From positions 124,001-188,000 of the forward strand of contig JAKRSB010000081.1 in the NCBI GenBank assembly GCA_022402525.1: a stretch of DNA of 64,000 nucleotides, written 5' to 3'. How positions within the stretch are numbered: the stretch's first letter is position 1; every line of letters starts with the position of its first letter. Position numbers and translations under genes: made by a program. The stretch is from Thermosynechococcaceae cyanobacterium MS004. GTDB taxonomy: Bacteria; Cyanobacteriota; Cyanobacteriia; Thermosynechococcales; Thermosynechococcaceae. Shown here piece by piece: positions 6,877 through 15,911 of the stretch. The notes beneath the pieces were generated by a model. That model was given only the letters and a program-made list of their open reading frames with translations. It did not search any database and was not told where the DNA came from.

Positions 6877-9360
6877 ATGGCTCCTATTGCAATTCTTGCT
6901 CCGATTGGGATTAATTTGGCGGTTGGCCTGGGTGCAGGCTTACTGATCAATCTGCTGTCCCCTGCGCAGAAGGTAGAGGGGCAGCGACTAAATGACCTCA
7001 CGGCTCCTAAGTCTCAGTGGGGGGCGCAGATTCCCCAGGTCTGGGGCAGTATGCGGCTTGCGGGGAATGTGATTTGGGCAGATGACATTCGTGAGGTTGT
7101 CACAAAGAAGCGTCAGGGGGGCAAGGGGCTAGGCCCTAAGGTTCAATCGACGGAGTACAGCTATTTTGCAAGCATGGCGGCGCTGCTGTGCCGAGGCGAA
7201 ATTATAGGAATCCGTCGGCTGTGGCTAAACTCAAAGCTGGTGGTCAACCTGGGGGTAGATGCAGATGCCCAGACGCTGGCCAATAGCCTAAAGTTTATGG
7301 CGGACTATGTGCGGGTGTACCGTGGGACTGAAACCCAAATGCCTGACCCGCTGATTCAAGGGAAGGTGGGGATTGAAGATACCCCTGCCTATCGAGGGCT
7401 GGCTTACTTGGTGCTGGATAATTTGCCGCTGGCGGACTATGGCAATGCGTTCCCGGCGATTTCTGCGGAGGTGGTGCAGGCCGGACAGGTGATGACGAGT
7501 GGCGCGATCGCGCCTGCTGCGGTTCCGTTAGCCTCGGTTATTCAGGAAATCTGCGAGCAGGTAGGGTTTCAGCCTGCTGAACTTGACTTGGATGAGCTAG
7601 ATGAGCAGGTCAAGCACTTTTGGGTAAACACGGCTTCACCAGCAGCGGAGCATCTGTCCGTCCTGCGACGGGCATTTTTCTTTGATGCGATTGATGCGGG
7701 TGGCAAAAAGCTGAGATTTGTGAAACAGCAGCGCCCTGGCTCTGTGCAGACGGTGCCTCTAGATCGGCTGGGATGCTACGAAGCAGGCCAGACACCGCCA
7801 GACTATTTTAATGAGGTGCGGACTCAGGAATTTGAGTTACCCAGGATGGTTTCGGTGTCTTTCCCTGACCCTAACGTGGAATACCGTGAAGGGGTGCAGA
7901 TGTCAGCGGTGAAGGGTGGCACGGCTAGCCAAAATGAAGAAAGCTTAAGTTTGCTGGTGGGGATGAGCGCCAGTCAGGCAAAGACCATTGCAGACAAGCA
8001 GCTTTTCTTGGCATGGGCAAGACGGAGAAAGTTTACGTTTAGCGGATGCCTGCAGCAAGCATTGCTTGAGCCCTCTGATTTAATCTCCGCTCCTTTCCGT
8101 GGGACAGAGAGCCTGTGCTGTTTGACTCAGGTTAGGTTGGGCGCTAACTTTTTGGTTGAGATGCAGGGGCTAGCCTATGATGCCGAGATTTTTGATCATC
8201 AGGCATTTGTAAAGCAGCCTTACTCTGAAGCCTGGACGGCAGTACATAACCAGGCACATCAACTTAAGCATCCACCGATTCTGGAATGGGTGGAGCTGAC
8301 GAATGACGATGGCTCACAGGTGTATGCGCGCGGAACGTCTTACACGCTGGTTGAGGCAACGGGCGTGGTGACGATTCTGAATAGCGGGATTGAAAACAAT
8401 TCTGTGGTGCGCGCCAACTATTATGCTGAAGAGTCTGTCGGCAGTGCAATCATTGGCTCGCCGGGGGGCACCGACTTAAGAATTTTGGACATTCCGCTGA
8501 TTAATGACGAAGACAAGGAATACGGGATTTACCTTGCGGCTACTGGGGGTGAATTTTGGCGCAATGCCGCGCTCTATGCTTCTAGGACTTTTGTGAATGG
8601 TGTTGCGCTTGGGCATGAGCCGATCGCCCCAATCCTGACAAAAAGCATTATTGGGAACTGCCTCACTACCTTAGGAGCGGCTGAGCCTTACACCATTGAT
8701 TATGCCAACACGCTGGATGTAGAGGTGCCCTATGGAGATCTAGAAAGCTTCAGCATAGACCAGGTGCTGACGGGGGCAAATACCGCGCTGGTGGGCGAAG
8801 AAGTTTTACGGTTTTGTAATGCCGAGCTGATTGCACCCGAAACCTATCGGCTGTCAACCTTTGTTCGGGGTGCGCGGGGAACTGAATGGGCGATCGCTTC
8901 CCATCAGCCCAATGAGCAATTTGTGCTCCTGAGCGGCTATCTGAATGAAGTGGAAGGCAAGGTGACGGATATAGGGGGAACGGTAAGCTTTAAAGCGCTA
9001 ACAACTGGGCAAGCCATAGAAGAGGTAGATCCTGTCTCAATGGCGATTGTGCCAGTGCGATTAAGGCCCTATGCTCCAGTTATTCTTTTCGCAGAGCGAG
9101 ACGGGGGAACGGTTAATCTAGCGTGGAGTAGGCGCGATCGCAAAGGTGGGGAAAGTCAGATTTTTGCCATCAAGCCACTGAGCGAAGACGTTGAGCGCTA
9201 CTTGATAGAAGTGTGGAGCGCTGGGCTTTTAGAAAGAGCGGTGACAGTTAATGGGGCTCAGTCTTTGGCTCTTGCAGCGGTTCCTAGCCCTGTGATTATC
9301 AAGATCCATCAAGTCAGCACAAAGGTTGGAAATGGATACAGTGCGGAGGTTACGGTGTGA
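6877..9360 (+). CDS. Tail hub/tip protein, Phage-tail_3 type
   Basis: This 827-residue protein resembles the large tail-tip proteins of siphophages and gene transfer agents (Phage-tail_3). It starts with a glycine-rich hydrophobic segment, then PKSQWGAQIPQVWGSMRLAG and NVIWADDI, which is the typical opening motif. The family forms the central hub of the baseplate and guides the tape measure and DNA at infection. A GTGA overlap couples it to the DUF2793 gene. The sequence before the ATG (GTTTTACCCCAAG) resembles a degenerate copy of the late element found elsewhere in the prophage. Confidence 0.8.
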   Translation: MAPIAILAPIGINLAVGLGAGLLINLLSPAQKVEGQRLNDLTAPKSQWGAQIPQVWGSMRLAGNVIWADDIREVVTKKRQGGKGLGPKVQSTEYSYFASMAALLCRGEIIGIRRLWLNSKLVVNLGVDADAQTLANSLKFMADYVRVYRGTETQMPDPLIQGKVGIEDTPAYRGLAYLVLDNLPLADYGNAFPAISAEVVQAGQVMTSGAIAPAAVPLASVIQEICEQVGFQPAELDLDELDEQVKHFWVNTASPAAEHLSVLRRAFFFDAIDAGGKKLRFVKQQRPGSVQTVPLDRLGCYEAGQTPPDYFNEVRTQEFELPRMVSVSFPDPNVEYREGVQMSAVKGGTASQNEESLSLLVGMSASQAKTIADKQLFLAWARRRKFTFSGCLQQALLEPSDLISAPFRGTESLCCLTQVRLGANFLVEMQGLAYDAEIFDHQAFVKQPYSEAWTAVHNQAHQLKHPPILEWVELTNDDGSQVYARGTSYTLVEATGVVTILNSGIENNSVVRANYYAEESVGSAIIGSPGGTDLRILDIPLINDEDKEYGIYLAATGGEFWRNAALYASRTFVNGVALGHEPIAPILTKSIIGNCLTTLGAAEPYTIDYANTLDVEVPYGDLESFSIDQVLTGANTALVGEEVLRFCNAELIAPETYRLSTFVRGARGTEWAIASHQPNEQFVLLSGYLNEVEGKVTDIGGTVSFKALTTGQAIEEVDPVSMAIVPVRLRPYAPVILFAERDGGTVNLAWSRRDRKGGESQIFAIKPLSEDVERYLIEVWSAGLLERAVTVNGAQSLALAAVPSPVIIKIHQVSTKVGNGYSAEVTV

Positions 9361-9683
9361 CAACTGAACGATTAGGGTTTGAGGATCTGGTCGCAGGGCA
9401 AGCCGATGCTTACATTCGCTATAACGAGAATCTGCGGAAACTTGAAGCGTTGTTTGGCGCTGTCGAATCTAGGACGGTCACGACTCCGCCCAGTAGCCCC
9501 ACGGACGGGCAAGTCTGGATTATACCCAGTGGCGCTACAGGGGCTTGGGTGGGGAAGACGGATCAGTTAGCTCACTGGTATAACGAAGCATGGCATTATT
9601 ATGTGCCGTGCGATCGTTTGAGGCATTGGGTTAAAGATACAGACGTTGAGGTGATTTTTAAGGTTGGGGTGGGCTGGGTTTAA
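9357..9683 (+). CDS. DUF2793 family tail protein
   Basis: The 108-residue product shows the DUF2793 pattern: an N-terminal helix with NENLRKLEALFGAV, then PPSSPTDGQVWIIPSGATGA and WVGKTDQLAHWYNEAWHYYVP, and a final strand ending GVGWV. In gene transfer agents and related phages such proteins are at the fibre-hub junction. Function is not proven. It starts with GTG at 9357 overlapping the hub stop. It converges with the minus-strand fibre gene, whose stop is three bases away. Confidence 0.75.
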   Translation: MTTERLGFEDLVAGQADAYIRYNENLRKLEALFGAVESRTVTTPPSSPTDGQVWIIPSGATGAWVGKTDQLAHWYNEAWHYYVPCDRLRHWVKDTDVEVIFKVGVGWV

Positions 9684-9686
9684 AAA

Positions 9687-10463
9687 CTACAAAACCGCTA
9701 AATACGCATTCAACGCCGTGTTCAATACAGCGATATCGGCAGCGCTTGCACTGGTATTCCAGAGCGCGACAAAACGGGTCAAATGTGGGACTCCAAGAGA
9801 TAGCCCAGGACGTTGCCCGATTCGTATTGGTTCGGATGCAAAGGGGGTTATCGTAGCAGTATTCTCAGCAACCTGAGCCGCCCCCTTATAGAGCTTCAAG
9901 GAGCTATTAGAATCGCGAGTAACTGTCCACAGCCCCAATAAGTTCGCATCGCTATGTAATATTGTGTTAGAAGACCCGCCCCCTCCTAAAAAGACTTGCA
10001 CTTGCTGCCCACTAGGGCCGATTCCTATTTCACTCATAGCCCCACCGCTTACGGGGATAGCAATTCCCGTGAGAGTATTGCTCCCGCAAAACCAGGACAT
10101 CGCGGCGATGCCGGGGAGTATGTGCCCAGTCGCAAGAGTGCCTGCTGTACCCGTGAGGGTCAGCCCTTGCGGACTCCAGACCGGGGCAGGATCGCCTGAA
10201 ACAACCAAGTCAGCACCTCCCCGCAATTTAACCAGTGCCCCCGCAAGATTTGACCCATTAAACGTATAGACTTGGGCAAGTTTTGAAAGGACTCCCCCAT
10301 TAGACAGCGCCGAAACCAACGTAGTGAGCGCGTTCGTTTTTGCAGGGGTTATTGTGCTAGGGACTGCGGCAAGGGCGGTTAAATACGCAGCCAGATCACC
10401 ACTCAACGGGGCGAAGCCGTTTGCTGAAAAATCAACGCCAGGGATAGTTATCGTAAGGCCCAT
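9687..10463 (-). CDS. Putative tail fibre protein with LamG-like domain
   Basis: The 258-residue product is beta-rich with no charged clusters. Its C-terminal part has a pattern that fits a concanavalin/LamG-like jelly roll (GLWTVTRDSNSSLKLYKGA, EPIRIGQRP, AALW-like FVALWNTSASAADIAVL), found in receptor-binding parts of fibres. The N-terminal 60 residues are alanine/threonine rich. It lies last in a minus-strand block of three fibre genes (13564 to 9687). No catalytic residues are seen. The assignment rests on composition and position. Confidence 0.5.
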   Translation of the reverse strand: MGLTITIPGVDFSANGFAPLSGDLAAYLTALAAVPSTITPAKTNALTTLVSALSNGGVLSKLAQVYTFNGSNLAGALVKLRGGADLVVSGDPAPVWSPQGLTLTGTAGTLATGHILPGIAAMSWFCGSNTLTGIAIPVSGGAMSEIGIGPSGQQVQVFLGGGGSSNTILHSDANLLGLWTVTRDSNSSLKLYKGAAQVAENTATITPFASEPIRIGQRPGLSLGVPHLTRFVALWNTSASAADIAVLNTALNAYLAVL

Positions 10464-10472
10464 TTTATTGTC

Positions 10473-12605
10473 CTATAGTGTGATCGTGATGGCAGCAAAC
10501 ATCGCGGCATGCCCCGCATTGTTGGGATGAGTCCCGTCTGTGTCATAAATAGGCAATATTTGTGATTGGGCGTTCGGGTTGCGAACAGCTAAATCAAAAT
10601 CAATAAAGCCATTACCGAGCGGATTTGTTCTAACCCAATTATTGAAAGCAATTCTTGCGGAATCATTGCCATTACCAACAATAAGATCAGACGGGATGAT
10701 AGTGGATAAATAGGTTTTTTGACCTGCTTGAGTTGCAATTCTAGCCAATGCCTCAACATTAGATTGGTGCGTGGCAGCGCTTACCCCTTGAATAAAATCA
10801 TTGGTTCCTAGCGCGACGATCATGTGAGTTGCGTGGATAATGCGATCAAGCCATCTTTGATTGGTGATCATCGTGACGAGCGCTCCACCGCCAGCGCCTT
10901 GTAGCCAAACTGCTTGCCTAGCCGTTAGGGATTGCTGATATAGCCCAGGCCAATGCACAGGTAGCGGGTTAGATGCTGCTAGAGTCGTAAATACTATCCC
11001 TCGACTAATTGAGTCGCCTACAATTACAATCATCTGATCCACGGGAGTTTTTACGGCTAGGAACCTAATACCCGCAATGCTATCCACATCCCCGTTAGCA
11101 ACAATCAAGGGGGGGCTAGATGCGTTAGACCAGCGAGTATTAACGTTCGTGAGCCACCCCCCAGAAGCACTGCCGACTGCCGTCTGGCCCGTCATGGCGT
11201 GAGGTGCCCCTATGCGGTACCGACCTTGAATATTCTGCGCGGCTCCTAATTGCAGTACTTCCCCTACCGCAACATCAATTGCGATGGGGTCGCTCCACCC
11301 CTCAAAATCAGCCGGGACTTGTGGCCTAGATCTGCCCTGAATAGTCCCTCGCTTAAAATCTACTGCCGCCCCCGCCGCTGTGCTATTACCTACACTATGC
11401 CCTATACCCCAAGACAAAAATTGAGTTAGCCCAGAAGGGAAGGTGCCAGGGAAGATGCCTGGAATGTGATCCGAGTAGTGGGCAAAGTATGCCCTCACTG
11501 CCGCCCCCGCCTTTTGCGCCAAGAAACTTTTTCTAGTCGAATAATCATCCGCCACTGCGTTTGTCGTAGAGCCGTCGAAAAACCCTTGAGTCGAGGTGGT
11601 GGTAGGAGATAAAGGTGCGTACCCTTGCCAAAACCCGTTAAGCTCATTCCACGCGGCTACGGTAGGTGCTGGTTCTTCACCCCCTGGTTCTTCACCACCT
11701 GGTTCTTCACCCCCTGCCCCGATTACTGATCGCCCGATTGTAATTGAGGGAGAGTCGGTGACTCCAAAAATTACGTTTTTGTTAGGATCGCAAATCTTAA
11801 ATAAATAATTGCCGCCAGTAGGGTAGATAGTTTCACTCGAATCGATTAAACCTCCTGCAAATGGTAGGCTGTGTACCCGCGAAAAATAAGCGGTGCCAAG
11901 GGTATCCACGATAAAAGCCGCCTTCTGGCTCACCGCATCCCACAAGGCAAAGGCGGCAGATCGTACCCCACCCTCCGCAATAAAAGAGAGATCCCCATCC
12001 GATAGCGCGTTACCCCCGATCGCTAATGGATTAGTTTGTATAGTGGCAGCCCCGGCTACTACCACAAAATAATCAATTGCCGCAAAAACACTGACGGGAG
12101 AAGAGGGATATCGGCTGGGAGTACAGCGCCATGTTTGAGCCGTGGCCTGCTTTACGACGGTACAGGGCACACCTTTGATTGTCGTTTCGTGAGTCTGCCC
12201 TGTGACCACATATAGGTCAGGCAAAATCAGCGGCAGATCAACAAACCCACTTGTGGGGATTGTGGCGTTTGCAGAGAGAGGAAGAATATCTAGAGGCGGG
12301 TTTGTGACGATAAAAGCTGCCCCCGCTGGAATCGCTATAGTCGCAGCCCCTGGCAGGTAGCGCCGCGCCGTGACTGTCCCTGCGGATTTTGTCACGATTA
12401 CGGTTACACCCTGCAACGTGCCGAAAAGCGAGTCGCCGTCATTGATAACGCCGCTCGTAACTGTCACGGATGCCGTGGTGAGGCCATTGGCGGGGAGGGT
12501 AAACGCAGCGAGGATTAGAGAGCCTGAGATTCCTGATGGGCCTTTTAGCCCTTGATTCACTCTGACAAGCTGAGTGCGACGATCGCCAATTTGTACTACC
12601 CTCAT
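10473..12605 (-). CDS. Tail fibre protein with C-terminal SGNH hydrolase
   Basis: A 710-residue protein. Residues about 1-300 are beta-rich repeats typical of fibre shafts. A proline/glutamate linker, with GGEEP repeated three times, lies near residue 300. The last 180 residues contain an SGNH/GDSL hydrolase: block I GDSISRG, block III GTNDFI, and block V DGTHPNNAGH with catalytic Asp and His. Phage SGNH domains de-acetylate host polysaccharide, so this fibre probably removes acetyl groups from the cell surface during adsorption. It overlaps the preceding gene by four bases (ATGA). Confidence 0.75.
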   Translation of the reverse strand: MRVVQIGDRRTQLVRVNQGLKGPSGISGSLILAAFTLPANGLTTASVTVTSGVINDGDSLFGTLQGVTVIVTKSAGTVTARRYLPGAATIAIPAGAAFIVTNPPLDILPLSANATIPTSGFVDLPLILPDLYVVTGQTHETTIKGVPCTVVKQATAQTWRCTPSRYPSSPVSVFAAIDYFVVVAGAATIQTNPLAIGGNALSDGDLSFIAEGGVRSAAFALWDAVSQKAAFIVDTLGTAYFSRVHSLPFAGGLIDSSETIYPTGGNYLFKICDPNKNVIFGVTDSPSITIGRSVIGAGGEEPGGEEPGGEEPAPTVAAWNELNGFWQGYAPLSPTTTSTQGFFDGSTTNAVADDYSTRKSFLAQKAGAAVRAYFAHYSDHIPGIFPGTFPSGLTQFLSWGIGHSVGNSTAAGAAVDFKRGTIQGRSRPQVPADFEGWSDPIAIDVAVGEVLQLGAAQNIQGRYRIGAPHAMTGQTAVGSASGGWLTNVNTRWSNASSPPLIVANGDVDSIAGIRFLAVKTPVDQMIVIVGDSISRGIVFTTLAASNPLPVHWPGLYQQSLTARQAVWLQGAGGGALVTMITNQRWLDRIIHATHMIVALGTNDFIQGVSAATHQSNVEALARIATQAGQKTYLSTIIPSDLIVGNGNDSARIAFNNWVRTNPLGNGFIDFDLAVRNPNAQSQILPIYDTDGTHPNNAGHAAMFAAITITL
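11671..11715. repeat. 15-base tandem repeat, three copies, in fibre linker
   Basis: GGTTCTTCACCCCCT, GGTTCTTCACCACCT and GGTTCTTCACCCCCT follow one another. On the minus strand they encode the GGEEP linker of the SGNH fibre. Copy number could vary by slippage without changing frame. Confidence 0.9.
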
Positions 12606-13564
12606 TCGATCACCTCACAGACGCCATAAAACAAAAGCTCATCGTCAGAGCCGGAGGCCTCGTAAATCTTGATAGGGTATAGGCCCTTTTCTAAATCTGC
12701 CAAAAGGGCTTTATCTAGGCCTATGGCAAGCTTTCCATGTAAATTTTCGGTATTGAATGTGAAACTTTTGCCAGCGATTGGACTACCTACACTTTCGGTA
12801 AAAACAGATCTGCTAGCAATCACATTTTTTGAGGTGACGTCGATGGTTGCTGCCGCGCTGAGAGCAATTGCTCTGGTGTATTTTCGCTCTGCTGTAGGCT
12901 CGGTCATCGCTAGTCCCTCAACAATGGCATTACTCACAGCGCCTGGGATAGTAAGACTGTCGCCAATCTTAATTCGCTCTAAGTCTTTCTGGCTGCCTGT
13001 AGCTACAACACGCTTGGAGCTGGCCTCTGTCTGGAAAGTTGCATTAAAAACGACTGGGATTAATTCGGATTCATATTCATATAAGCCGCCTGTATAGGCT
13101 TTGCCACTTAGATCGATAGGAATTCCGACCTCTGCTAGCTCGGCATCTTCACTAAGGCTAATTGAAGCAGGGACGGCAAAAGACGTTTCAGAAGTGACAG
13201 TCGCTGATTGCTGAGAATCTACGGTTAGAGCGTTAGATAGAATTCTTATATTAATAGGCTGAGTGCCAACTAATCCGTGTGGCTCTTTTGTTGTAATGGT
13301 TGAGATGGAGCCCGGACTGATTGACAGTATGTCTACAACATATTTTTCTAAATAGTAAAGTTGGAATAAGTCGGCTCCTTTATATGCCGTAAGCTTTGTC
13401 TCGAATGGAGGGGAAGACTCGTCTGTAATAACTCCAATTGGCTCTATATCATCACTGTGAAAAGTGGCTCTCTCACGATCTAGATAAACAATTTGCCCCC
13501 CTAGGTATATGACCCCGCCTGTCTCTACTTGAGCTTGAGCTTTTACTTTGTAAGGTCTTAGCAT
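12602..13564 (-). CDS. Phage structural protein, probable tail fibre/connector
   Basis: The 320-residue product is beta-rich and lacks a recognised domain. The start (RPYKVKAQAQVETGGVIYLG) and the middle (SKRVVATGSQKDLERIKIGD) look like structural adaptor repeats. It is the first gene of the minus-strand fibre block, and its stop overlaps the start of the SGNH fibre, so it may be the fibre's base. A 12-base copy of the late element (GTTTGACCCCAT) lies 27 bases upstream of its ATG. Confidence 0.55.
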   Translation of the reverse strand: MLRPYKVKAQAQVETGGVIYLGGQIVYLDRERATFHSDDIEPIGVITDESSPPFETKLTAYKGADLFQLYYLEKYVVDILSISPGSISTITTKEPHGLVGTQPINIRILSNALTVDSQQSATVTSETSFAVPASISLSEDAELAEVGIPIDLSGKAYTGGLYEYESELIPVVFNATFQTEASSKRVVATGSQKDLERIKIGDSLTIPGAVSNAIVEGLAMTEPTAERKYTRAIALSAAATIDVTSKNVIASRSVFTESVGSPIAGKSFTFNTENLHGKLAIGLDKALLADLEKGLYPIKIYEASGSDDELLFYGVCEVIE

Positions 13565-13590
13565 TGATTAAGCCAATATCTGTGCCAATC

Positions 13591-13602
13591 ATGGGGTCAA
13601 AC
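13591..13602 (-). promoter_or_regulatory. Late element, short copy
   Basis: GTTTGACCCCAT on the minus strand, followed by GATTGG; it lacks the AGTGA end of the full copies. It stands 27 bases before the ATG of the 13564 gene, a spacing similar to the copies before the capsid and tail tube genes. See also 16216, 18916, 21637. Confidence 0.5.
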
Positions 13603-13603
13603 A

Positions 13604-14608
13604 ATGCAATTAGATTTGGGGATTAACTATGGTGCGGTTTCAACCTATCGCTATAACACCAACGGCATCACGCTAGGGAATGGGGCTGAACAGCGAAATT
13701 GCAATTGGATTCAGCCTTTGGCGCGGTATCAAATTGGCGATAAACGCCTCAATCGACAGGAACGTCAAGCGATTTTAGATGTAGCCATAGAGGCGAAAGG
13801 TAGTGCCCAAACCCTTAGATGGAAGGATTGGTGTGATTTTAAGACTGAGGGAGCAACTTTACTTGGGCTAGGAGATGGGGTCAAAACCCGATTTCAGGTT
13901 GTCAAGATATACGAATGTGATGAATATAAGGTTGTACGCCCTATCACGCGGCCTAGAAGCATTAAACTTTTGGCAGGCGATGCCCATACGGTGGATTTAG
14001 AGACTGGGGTGATTACGTTTGCAACTCCCCCACCCGCCAACTTTCCCGTGGTGATTATGCCGTTTGAGTTTGACGTGCCTGTGCGCTTTGAAGCGGATGA
14101 GCTAAGCCTGCGCTTTGATGCTTGGACGGAGGATGACGATATTTTTACCCTTAGCAGCACGAGTCTTGTGGAGGTGCGCGAGAGTCATCTTCCAGTGTTT
14201 AATCAATGTTTCCCAGATCTGGGAATCTTGCTAAGACTAAAAGTTGATTTGCGAACCTTGGGTGGCCCTCGGTTTAATACGGCTCGGTTTACGACGGCGG
14301 GTGGGTATGAGAATTCCCAATCTTATTGGGAAAATGCGCGGGGGCGATGGAATGTGGGCGATCGCGCGTTGACCAATGCAGAGAAGGACTATTTTCTAGG
14401 CTTCTTCCGCTGCTGCTGGGGGGCTGCTGCTGCGTTTCGGTTTTACGATTGGGGGCAAGACCGTCAGGTGACGGCTCGGTTTGAGACGGATGAGCTAAGC
14501 CTACGCTTTGACGCTTATGAGCCTGAGTCTGGGGAAGCCATCTATAATTTGTCCGGCCTCTCGGTTGTTGAGTTGCAGCCTTTAACGCCTTTGGCCTATA
14601 CGGTGTAG
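13604..14608 (+). CDS. DUF2460-like distal tail protein with duplicated domain
   Basis: The 334-residue protein resembles DUF2460 proteins of gene transfer agents (distal tail), which are near 200 residues. The conserved pattern of N-terminal arm, RLNRQERQAILDVAIEAKG and LRWKDWCDF is found once at about 25-80. A second related region lies at about 240-320: WNVGDRALTNAEKDYFLGFF, FRFYDWG, and RFETDELSLRFDAYEP. The first region has the equal RFEADELSLRFDAWTE. So the fold is present twice in tandem. It starts with ATG 13604 and overlaps the NlpC gene by 13 bases at its end. Confidence 0.65.
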   Translation: MQLDLGINYGAVSTYRYNTNGITLGNGAEQRNCNWIQPLARYQIGDKRLNRQERQAILDVAIEAKGSAQTLRWKDWCDFKTEGATLLGLGDGVKTRFQVVKIYECDEYKVVRPITRPRSIKLLAGDAHTVDLETGVITFATPPPANFPVVIMPFEFDVPVRFEADELSLRFDAWTEDDDIFTLSSTSLVEVRESHLPVFNQCFPDLGILLRLKVDLRTLGGPRFNTARFTTAGGYENSQSYWENARGRWNVGDRALTNAEKDYFLGFFRCCWGAAAAFRFYDWGQDRQVTARFETDELSLRFDAYEPESGEAIYNLSGLSVVELQPLTPLAYTV

Positions 14609-15048
14609 TCTACGCCTGGTACGGCAAAGGCCGCGACGATGCGGGGTCTCCAAAACTGATCGTCCAAAATATGTTCTGTAACTTCCCCTTCTCCGTCTGC
14701 ATTATGGTAGGCATGGAGCATCCCTGGGGCATTGATGCTGTCTAGGTGCGTCATTAGGGCAAAGTGACGGGGCTGGTGACGGATGCGGAAAACCAGAACG
14801 TGGCCAGGTGCAGCCTCGCTTACCTGGACTGGGGTGGAATATCGCTCGACTTCAGCGAGTAGGGTTAAGCCGTCCGGCTCCCGTCCATAAGGGATGGCCT
14901 CGAAGTAATCGGGCAAAAGGTTGAGGCTGCGGCAAAGCCCCACAATAAACCCCACACAATCACAGCCTGCTTTGCTGGTGCCCTGGTGGTGCCACGGGAC
15001 GCCGAGCCATCCGCGCGCCTCAGTGATGAGCTGGCTTGGGGTAATCAT
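14596..15048 (-). CDS. NlpC/P60 cell-wall peptidase of tail tip
   Basis: A 150-residue NlpC/P60-type cysteine peptidase. The nucleophile is Cys31 in CDCVGF, the histidine is probably His95 in RHFALM, and a third polar residue follows in HAYHNAD. Proteins of this family in siphophage tails open the peptidoglycan for DNA entry. It lies next to DUF2163, as in gene transfer agents, but on the opposite strand from the DUF2460 gene. It starts at ATG 15048, four bases before the DUF2163 stop. Confidence 0.8.
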   Translation of the reverse strand: MITPSQLITEARGWLGVPWHHQGTSKAGCDCVGFIVGLCRSLNLLPDYFEAIPYGREPDGLTLLAEVERYSTPVQVSEAAPGHVLVFRIRHQPRHFALMTHLDSINAPGMLHAYHNADGEGEVTEHILDDQFWRPRIVAAFAVPGVDYTV

Positions 15049-15911
15049 TGGCCTGTGAATCCAGATAAGATTTTGTCTGCGCCAGGAACGTCTGGCTCTC
15101 CACGGAAATTGAGGATGTTGCCATAGCGCTTGCAGTCACCCCGCGTTTTGTTGCAGCCTGCAACTGCGTTGAATGTGTCTCCGGGCTGAATCACGAAGTA
15201 GGGCGGCTCAAAGAGGGTAATGGCTTTTGCGGTGTCATCATATTTTTGGATGGTGTACTCTATGCCGTCATTGGCTCCACTGGTGAAGGTGAGCCGTCCT
15301 TGGGCGAAGTAGTCTACCCGCTTACTAAACGCGCTGCTTATAGAAATTGTCCTGCCGCTGACGCTTAGCACGGTCAATGCATGGGTGAGTGGCGCAAGGT
15401 CTTTCCGGCAGAACTGGTCACCAAATTCGGCGCGGCAGGTCTTTGAGGTTTGCTCAATGCTTTTTTGCTGGAGTAGCTGAGCCAGAGAGCGGACTTCAAC
15501 AGTAAAGGTGCGGTTGGTGCTGGTGACTTGGCCCCAAGCGCCGGAGAGGATAGGCAGGTAGTTTGGGGGCGATTGCTCAAGGCTGTCTGGCAAGTCTAAA
15601 TAGTTGACGAGAAACAGCTCCATTCTGGCGTTGTCAAACTTGCCGCCAGTTAAGTCGCGTTCACTGATGCTGTCGTCGTCTAAGACTGAATTTAGCTCAG
15701 TATTGGAAACTTCTAGACCGCTGTTGGATGCGATCGCGTTTGGGAGAAATCCGGTGGAGGCTTTGTAAAGCAGCCCGTCAATGGTCAAGTCTTCGTCTAG
15801 GGCAGTGAACCCCAGTGCTAGGCCATCTGTGCGCTGAATGCGCCAGCACCACGTTAAAGTTGTGACCTCTTGCTGAAGGTGCGCTGCCAGCGCGGGGGCA
15901 ACCTGCTTCAT
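15045..15911 (-). CDS. DUF2163 family tail protein
   Basis: The 288-residue protein has the DUF2163/BR0599 pattern: N-terminal strand pair, a middle with TCRAEFGDQFCRKDL and the C-terminal CNKTRGDCKRYGNILNFRGE. The cysteines (CRA, FCRKD, CNKT, DCKRYG) are those of the family and may bind a metal or iron-sulphur cluster in gene-transfer-agent tails. Family members form part of the tail hub with DUF2460 and NlpC. It is coupled to both neighbours by four-base overlaps. Confidence 0.8.
   Translation of the reverse strand: MKQVAPALAAHLQQEVTTLTWCWRIQRTDGLALGFTALDEDLTIDGLLYKASTGFLPNAIASNSGLEVSNTELNSVLDDDSISERDLTGGKFDNARMELFLVNYLDLPDSLEQSPPNYLPILSGAWGQVTSTNRTFTVEVRSLAQLLQQKSIEQTSKTCRAEFGDQFCRKDLAPLTHALTVLSVSGRTISISSAFSKRVDYFAQGRLTFTSGANDGIEYTIQKYDDTAKAITLFEPPYFVIQPGDTFNAVAGCNKTRGDCKRYGNILNFRGEPDVPGADKILSGFTGQ

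Noticed and set aside
11671-11715. Three short repeats taken as a possible CRISPR
   Set aside because: They are adjacent 15-mers without spacers, in a coding region.
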